NCBI RefSeq assembly: GCF_030453725.1
Contig: NZ_JAKDJU010000057.1
Span: 1 to 18,542, forward strand
Direction: 5' to 3'
DNA from: Brevibacterium picturae
GTDB taxonomy: Bacteria > Actinomycetota > Actinomycetes > Actinomycetales > Brevibacteriaceae
DNA length: 18,542 nucleotides
Shown here: piece after piece, positions 14,541-18,542 of the stretch
Layout: each line of letters begins with the position of its first letter
Numbering within the stretch: the stretch's first letter is position 1
The notes under the pieces: generated by a model
What the model was told of the DNA's origin: nothing
Databases searched by the model: none
The model's input: only the letters and a program-made list of their open reading frames with translations
Made by a program: the position numbers and the translations under genes

Positions 14541-16220
14541 ATGTCCCGCTCGGCCGGCCACCTCATCGTCAGCACCCTCGAGAACGCCGGAATCGAGCGA
14601 GTCTATGCCGTGCCCGGCGAGAGCTATCTCGACGTCCTCGACGGTCTCTTCGACACCTCGATCGAGACCATCGTCGCTCGTCAGGAGGGTGGGGCCGGGT
14701 TCATGGCTCTGTCCGAGTCGCGCCTGACCGGCAGGCCCGGAATCGCCATGGTCACCCGCGGTCCGGGTGCCGCGAACGCGATGATCTCCGTGCACACCGC
14801 CTACCAGGATGCTACCGCCCTCGTCCTCTTCGTCGGACTCGTGCCGATTGCCGACCGTGCCCGGGAATCGTTCCAGGAGTTCAGTCTGCCCGAATGGTTC
14901 TCCTCCACGGCGAAGAAGGTCATCATCGTCGACGACGAGCACCGTGCCGGTGACCTCACCGCCGAGGCCCTGCGGATCGCAGCCTCCGGTCGCCCCGGCC
15001 CCGTCGTCGTGGGCTTGCCCGAGGACGTTCTCGTCCGCATGACCGAGACACCGGACACGCGGCCTGCACCGATCGCCGAGCCCCAGCCCTCGGCAGCTGA
15101 TCTCGAGTCGCTGACAACGCGCATCGGAGCCGCAGTGAAACCGGCCTTCGTCCTCGGGGGCGACGGCTGGCACGAGGGCCACGGTCGGGCGCTGCTCGAC
15201 CTGGCCGCCTCGGCGGGGATCCCGATCTTCTGCGACTGGCGCGCCTACGACGCCGTGCCCCACACCGGACCCGCCTGGGCCGGCTGGCTGGGATACGGCC
15301 GCGCCGAGGCGGTCGCCGCCGGATACGGCGACTCCGACCTCCTCGTGTTCGTCGGCGCCACCCGATCCGATGTGGCCAGCGACGGCTACACGCGCGGCTT
15401 CGACGCCCAGACCGTCGTCGTCGGTCTCGACCCGGAGGCGACCCAGCACGCGGGGCGCATCGACCAGCAGATCCTGGCCTCCCCACGCAGCTTCGTCACG
15501 GCGCTGACCTCGGCGGCTCACTCGACGTCTGCCTCAGTTGATGCCGCGACACTGCGCGGTGGACGCGGCGATGGGTGGATGACCTCCCGCTCGGCCGTGC
15601 AGTCCCAGGTTGCCCAGCACCGACCCGACGCCGAGGTGGCCGGGGCCCTCTCCCGCACCGGCGTCGATCTCGGGGTGGCGTTCGGGATCCTCGACGACCG
15701 CCTCGGCGGCTCTGCGGTTCTGGCATACGGAGCCGGCAATGCCACGATCTGGGGACACCGGTTCATCAGACATCTTCAGCCGGCGAGCCTCGTCGGCGCC
15801 CGCAATGGTGCCATGGGCCTTGCCGTGCCCGGTGCGGTCGCGGCCTCACTCGTCTTCCCGGAGCGTCGCGCGGTGGCGATCTGCGGCGACGGCGACTTCC
15901 TCATGAACGGCCAGGAGCTGGCCACGGCCTTCGCTCACGGGGCGAAGCCGCTGGTCATCGTCGTCGACAACGGCGTGTACGGCACCATCGTCCAACACCA
16001 GGTCAACCACTATCCGGGCCGACCCTCGGGCACCCGCATGGTCAACCCCGACTTCGCAGTGTGGATGTCTTCATTCGGCGGGCACGGCGAACGGGTCGAG
16101 CGGACCGAGGACTTCGAGGCCGCCCTCGACCGCGCTCTGGCCGCGGACGGCCCGGCACTCGTCCACGTCCTCATCGACTCCGATCTCATGCCACCGGCCG
16201 CCGACGAGATCGCGGTCTGA
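14541..16220 (+). CDS. Thiamine-diphosphate enzyme of the acetolactate synthase superfamily
   Basis: A cytoplasmic enzyme of 559 residues with the usual three domains. The N-terminal pyrimidine-binding domain has VYAVPGESYLDVLDGL, and the conserved activating glutamate is Glu49 in ARQEGGAGFMA. The central domain covers about 187-330. The C-terminal pyrophosphate domain has GDGDFLMNGQE (449-459) followed by VVDN (474-477), which is the thiamine-diphosphate/Mg2+ motif. Family reactions are decarboxylation or C-C ligation of 2-keto acids. Glyoxylate carboligase would fit a purine or ureide pathway but lacks this glutamate, so I disfavour it. The substrate is open; automatic labels would say acetolactate synthase large subunit, but no small subunit is nearby. 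GGAAGGA precedes the ATG. It lies 89 bp after the MFS gene and 73 bp before the hydrolase, in one operon. Confidence 0.92.
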   Translation: MSRSAGHLIVSTLENAGIERVYAVPGESYLDVLDGLFDTSIETIVARQEGGAGFMALSESRLTGRPGIAMVTRGPGAANAMISVHTAYQDATALVLFVGLVPIADRARESFQEFSLPEWFSSTAKKVIIVDDEHRAGDLTAEALRIAASGRPGPVVVGLPEDVLVRMTETPDTRPAPIAEPQPSAADLESLTTRIGAAVKPAFVLGGDGWHEGHGRALLDLAASAGIPIFCDWRAYDAVPHTGPAWAGWLGYGRAEAVAAGYGDSDLLVFVGATRSDVASDGYTRGFDAQTVVVGLDPEATQHAGRIDQQILASPRSFVTALTSAAHSTSASVDAATLRGGRGDGWMTSRSAVQSQVAQHRPDAEVAGALSRTGVDLGVAFGILDDRLGGSAVLAYGAGNATIWGHRFIRHLQPASLVGARNGAMGLAVPGAVAASLVFPERRAVAICGDGDFLMNGQELATAFAHGAKPLVIVVDNGVYGTIVQHQVNHYPGRPSGTRMVNPDFAVWMSSFGGHGERVERTEDFEAALDRALAADGPALVHVLIDSDLMPPAADEIAV

Positions 16221-16261
16221 CACAGCTCCACTCAACGACACCGAAGAAACCGGCGCCGCAC

Positions 16262-16293
16262 CCCTACCCCCATCGTCTCCGGAAGGACGCCAC
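16262..16293 (+). promoter_or_regulatory. Translation-initiation leader, copy B
   Basis: CCCTACCCCCATCGTCTCCG followed by GAAGGAC contains GGAAGGA 6 nt before the ATG at 16294. It matches copy A at 14508-14533 over about 25 bp with few differences, although the genes on either side are unrelated. Confidence 0.6.
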
Positions 16294-17595
16294 ATGACCG
16301 AGACCCCCTCTTCGTCGAACACCAATGCCACTGCACCCGTTGATGCGAGCACCCAGACCGACCGCGACGACGAATTCCTCGCCGACTGGTCCGTGCATTC
16401 GCGCTTCGGAGCCGTCGAGGGCACGAACGGCGTCGACAGGCAGGCGGCGAGCGCGGCCGATGGCCAGCAGCGCAGATGGTTCGCCGAGCTGCTCGAGAAG
16501 CACGGCTTCACGGTTCACCGGGATGCCATCGGCAATCAGTTCGGGTTGCTCGAACTCGTTCCCGGCGCCCCCTACGTGCTGACCGGATCGCACATGGATT
16601 CGCAACCGACCGCCGGACGCTTCGATGGTGCCTACGGTGTCATGTCCTCGGCCCACGCCTGCTTCGCCGTCGCCGATGATCTGCGTGCCGACCCTACGAG
16701 GGCGAAGTACAACCTCGCCGTCATCAACTGGTTCAACGAAGAGGGCTCGCGCTTCAAACCCTCGATGATGGGCAGCAACGTCTTCACCGGCAAGGCCGAG
16801 CTCGAGGCGGCACTGGCCACGACCGACCCGCAGGGTGTCACCGTCGCCGAGGCGCTCGATGCGATCGGCGAACGCGGGGACTTCACCGCGCCGGAGGTCG
16901 CCGCCTATGCCGAGATCCACGTCCAGCAGGGCCGCAGCATGGAGGAGGACGGGGTCACGATCGGCCTGGTCAACGCCACGTGGGCCGCGCATAAGTACGA
17001 ATTCCGCGTCACCGGCGAGCAGGCCCACAGTGGTTCGACGCTGATGAGTGATCGTCGCGATGCACTGCTGGGTGCCGCCCGGCTCGTGGTCGCCGCTCGT
17101 GAACTCGTCGACGAATTCGAGCCCGGGGCGCTGCACACCGCGTGCGGTGAACTCAACGTCTACCCCAACTCCCCCGTCGTCGTCGCGAGCGAGGTCGGCC
17201 TGCTGCTCGACCTGCGCTCCCCCAGCGCCGAGGTGATCGCCGCCGCCCATGAATCCCTCATGTCCACGGTCGCGAAGGTCCGCGAGGAGGTCGGCGTCGA
17301 CATCGAGGTCGTCGCCGAACACAGCTGGGAGCAGAACCCGTACTCCGAGGACGGGGTCGAGCTGGCACGGTCAGCGGCCGAGGACCTGGGACTCACCTCG
17401 GCGCGGGTGATGACCGTGGCCGGCCACGACTCGACGAACATGAAGGACACCGTGCCCACGGTGATGCTCTTCGTCCCCAGCGTCGGCGGGGTCTCCCACA
17501 GCCTGCAGGAATTCACGAAGGACGAGGACCTCGTGTCCGGCCTTCACCACCTCACCGAAGTGGTGCGACGGCTGGCCGCTGGCGCGCTGGGGTGA
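16294..17595 (+). CDS. M20-family Zn amidohydrolase (allantoate/N-carbamoyl amino acid hydrolase type)
   Basis: A cytoplasmic metallohydrolase of 433 residues, near the family's usual ~410-430. The metal-binding set is complete by eye: His100 and Asp111 (GSHMDSQPTAGRFDGAYGV), Glu149 or Glu150 (FNEEGSRF), His209 (AEIHVQQGR) and His402 (GVSHSLQEFT). AHSG near 244 and the segment after it form the dimerisation domain. Members hydrolyse the amide or carbamoyl bond of allantoate, ureidoglycolate, N-carbamoyl amino acids or related compounds. The conserved RF before Asp111 and the QGR motif fit the hydantoinase/carbamoylase subgroup. The ATG at 16294 has GGAAGGA at 6 nt. It is the last gene of the operon; its stop codon lies inside the terminator helix. 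Exact substrate unknown. Confidence 0.93.
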   Translation: MTETPSSSNTNATAPVDASTQTDRDDEFLADWSVHSRFGAVEGTNGVDRQAASAADGQQRRWFAELLEKHGFTVHRDAIGNQFGLLELVPGAPYVLTGSHMDSQPTAGRFDGAYGVMSSAHACFAVADDLRADPTRAKYNLAVINWFNEEGSRFKPSMMGSNVFTGKAELEAALATTDPQGVTVAEALDAIGERGDFTAPEVAAYAEIHVQQGRSMEEDGVTIGLVNATWAAHKYEFRVTGEQAHSGSTLMSDRRDALLGAARLVVAARELVDEFEPGALHTACGELNVYPNSPVVVASEVGLLLDLRSPSAEVIAAAHESLMSTVAKVREEVGVDIEVVAEHSWEQNPYSEDGVELARSAAEDLGLTSARVMTVAGHDSTNMKDTVPTVMLFVPSVGGVSHSLQEFTKDEDLVSGLHHLTEVVRRLAAGALG

Positions 17596-17633
17596 CAGCG
17601 CGGTGCAGGTGACGCCGCGCCGTACCCCAGCGC
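17584..17633 (+). terminator. Operon terminator overlapping the M20 stop codon
   Basis: A perfect 10-bp outer stem (GCGCTGGGGT at 17584-17593 with ACCCCAGCGC at 17624-17633) and an inner 6-bp stem (GCGCGG 17598-17603 with CCGCGC 17615-17620) are joined by a short internal loop. The loop can also take a G-U and a C-G pair. The TGA at 17593-17595 lies in the helix. No T-tract follows. It is a very stable actinobacterial-type terminator. Confidence 0.75.
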
Positions 17634-17647
17634 ACTGAACAGTTCCG

Positions 17648-17715
17648 CAACCGCTGGGCGTAGATGCCCACGTAGAGCATTTATGCGCTACCTGAGCACG
17701 TGCCCCTAGCGGTTG
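17648..17715 (-). repeat. 68-nt imperfect palindrome, copy 2
   Basis: The element is bounded by perfect 8-bp inverted ends (CAACCGCT 17648-17655, AGCGGTTG 17708-17715). It is symmetric at 25 of 34 positions per half by my count, so it could fold into one long hairpin centred on GCATTTATGC. Its reverse complement aligns without gaps to 11624-11690. Confidence 0.75.
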
Positions 17716-17719
17716 TCGG

Positions 17720-17779
17720 GACGGCAGTGGACGGGACGTCAGCGGTCGAGACGGCAGTGGTCGAGACGGCAGTGGTCGA
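17720..17779. repeat. 15-bp tandem repeat, four units
   Basis: Four consecutive 15-bp units occupy 17720-17734, 17735-17749, 17750-17764 and 17765-17779. Units 3 and 4 are identical (GACGGCAGTGGTCGA); units 1 and 2 differ at two or three bases. The array lies 15 bp beyond the stop of the lysozyme-fold gene and 4 bp from the palindrome. A multiple of three keeps frames open, but I see no real gene over it. Confidence 0.85.
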
Positions 17780-17794
17780 ACCAGGGTAGGTGCG

Positions 17795-18364
17795 TCAATC
17801 GATGGGCGCGACGTCCTGGTTCTCGTCGACAAGCTCCTCAGCAAGCGTCTCCCACTTGTCATAGGCGTCGGGATGTCCTGAGCCTTGGACCGCCTGGGCC
17901 GCGGCGCCGGGATCCATCGTCTCCCAGCCCGCGATCTGGAGCAGCCCCGGGTTCGGGCACTCAGGATTGACTCCGTAGAAGGACTTCGAGGCGTACACCG
18001 CATCGGTGATCTGCCCGTGGGTCCCCCAACCGTATGACGGCCGCTGTTGGAACAGTCCGGCGGAGTCCTTGTCGCCGCTGTCGAGATTCCGCAGACTCGA
18101 TTCCTGCAGCGCGGTCATGACTGCGATCTTCTGAGCCTGTGCCGAGAGATCAGAGCCTTTGCCGACGGCGATGATGGTGCGAGCATTGTCGATCTTCTCC
18201 TGCGAGAGCTGGCTGGTGTCCTGGGTGCTGGTGACTTCGCCGCCATCAGGGGCCTTGCTCGTAGGAGGAAGGGTCTCCGCAGGCACTGCGGTCGCCGCAG
18301 AGGCACCGCCGGCGAGGAGGCCTGCGGAAAGAGCTGTCACCGCTAATGCTCGTGCAAGTTTCAT
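17795..18364 (-). CDS. Small secreted lysozyme-fold (transglycosylase-like) protein
   Basis: A secreted protein of 189 residues. The signal peptide is MKLARALAVTALSAGLLAGGASA, with cleavage near residue 23-26, then a Pro/Thr linker. The conserved core (about 57-131) has ARTIIAVGKGSDLSAQAQKI, then ALQESSLRNLDSGDKDSAGLFQQRPSYGWGT and DAVYASKSFYG. I recognise this from actinobacterial lysozyme-like proteins; Glu88 in LQES is the candidate catalytic acid. Such proteins probably act on peptidoglycan; activity here is inferred. A C-terminal segment (about 139-160, LLQIAGWETMDPGAAAQAVQ) also fits the family. The ATG at 18364 is preceded by AGGAG at about 10-nt spacing. An in-frame upstream extension to 18529 has no signal peptide at its front and is rejected. 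Two palindromes lie in its leader. Confidence 0.88.
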   Translation of the reverse strand: MKLARALAVTALSAGLLAGGASAATAVPAETLPPTSKAPDGGEVTSTQDTSQLSQEKIDNARTIIAVGKGSDLSAQAQKIAVMTALQESSLRNLDSGDKDSAGLFQQRPSYGWGTHGQITDAVYASKSFYGVNPECPNPGLLQIAGWETMDPGAAAQAVQGSGHPDAYDKWETLAEELVDENQDVAPID

Positions 18365-18542
18365 CGGTTCTGATTCTCCTGAAGTCTGCTCTATAGAGCA
18401 ATGGGCATTGTGTTGAGCGGTAGGTCCGCGCACAATATCCTCACTCGAGAAACACACGGCCCTCTGAAAACTCGCCCACGCTCCAGCCTCTCGAAGGGAC
18501 AATGTCGCCTGCAACGAACACGGAGCCAACGGCTGTTGAATT
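18365..18542 (-). promoter_or_regulatory. Upstream region of the lysozyme-fold gene with two palindromes
   Basis: The perfect 14-bp palindrome TGCTCTATAGAGCA (18387-18400) overlaps a second inverted repeat, CAATG-GG-CATTG (18399-18410). The first contains TATAGA on the minus strand, a fair -10 box, about 27 nt before the ATG. A regulator bound here would cover the promoter or leader. No gene is visible from 18411 to the edge. Confidence 0.5.

Noticed and set aside
14502..15521. Minus-strand frame of 339 codons opposite the thiamine-diphosphate enzyme
   Set aside because: Gly/Asp-rich antisense shadow; the plus-strand gene has all catalytic motifs.
14541..16220. Glyoxylate carboligase (gcl) as the identity of the thiamine-diphosphate enzyme
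   Set aside because: That enzyme lacks the activating glutamate, which is present here as Glu49, so the purine-pathway assignment is not supported despite the neighbours.
16264..17322. Minus-strand frame of 352 codons opposite the M20 hydrolase
   Set aside because: Antisense shadow without motifs; the plus strand carries the full metal-binding set.
11624..17715. Insertion sequence or composite transposon
   Set aside because: No transposase gene or fragment is visible and no target-site duplication is evident, so only a bracketing repeat is reported.
17720..17779. CRISPR array
   Set aside because: Units are 15 bp and directly adjacent with no spacers, and no cas genes are in the window; it is a simple tandem repeat.

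Overview
The window is high-GC DNA with GTG and TTG starts, purine-rich ribosome binding sites, several PucR-type regulators, MHS-type and SulP transporters and large acidic secreted proteins. This fits a Gram-positive actinobacterium. The mix of genes suggests Brevibacterium or a close relative, but that is inference and not proven here. The left half is lower in GC and rich in secreted proteins. The right half (about 9.5 kb onward) is very GC-rich and metabolic.

Left part (1-9.5 kb). An acidic secreted protein on the minus strand runs off the left edge. Upstream of it lie an AT-rich intergenic region with a possible orphan plus-strand transcript and an AraC-type regulator (minus). A DUF2332 protein (plus) converges on a first PucR-type regulator (minus). 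Divergent from that regulator are two exported proteins on the plus strand: a choice-of-anchor-G-like surface protein, and a lipoprotein that I read as a compact copper amine oxidase homologue. A strong hairpin closes this block.

Middle (9.5-11.6 kb). A SulP anion transporter with a STAS domain (minus) is divergent from a MerR-family regulator (plus). A 25-bp interrupted palindrome lies between them.

Right part (11.6-17.7 kb). A second PucR-type regulator (minus) is divergent from a three-gene plus-strand operon: an MHS-type MFS transporter, a thiamine-diphosphate enzyme of the acetolactate-synthase superfamily, and an M20-family Zn amidohydrolase. The simplest reading is a regulated uptake and catabolism cassette for an amide, carbamoyl or ureide-type compound; the substrate is not evident. 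The operon ends in a very strong hairpin overlapping the last stop codon. Two related copies of a 68-nt imperfect palindrome, in opposite orientation, bracket this four-gene cassette. At the right edge is a small secreted lysozyme-fold protein (minus), with a 15-bp tandem repeat behind it and two neighbouring palindromes in its leader.

The points most worth a second look are the compact copper amine oxidase, the cassette bracketed by inverted palindromic repeats with its unassigned pathway, the near-identical translation-initiation regions inside the operon, and the orphan terminator near 1.65 kb.
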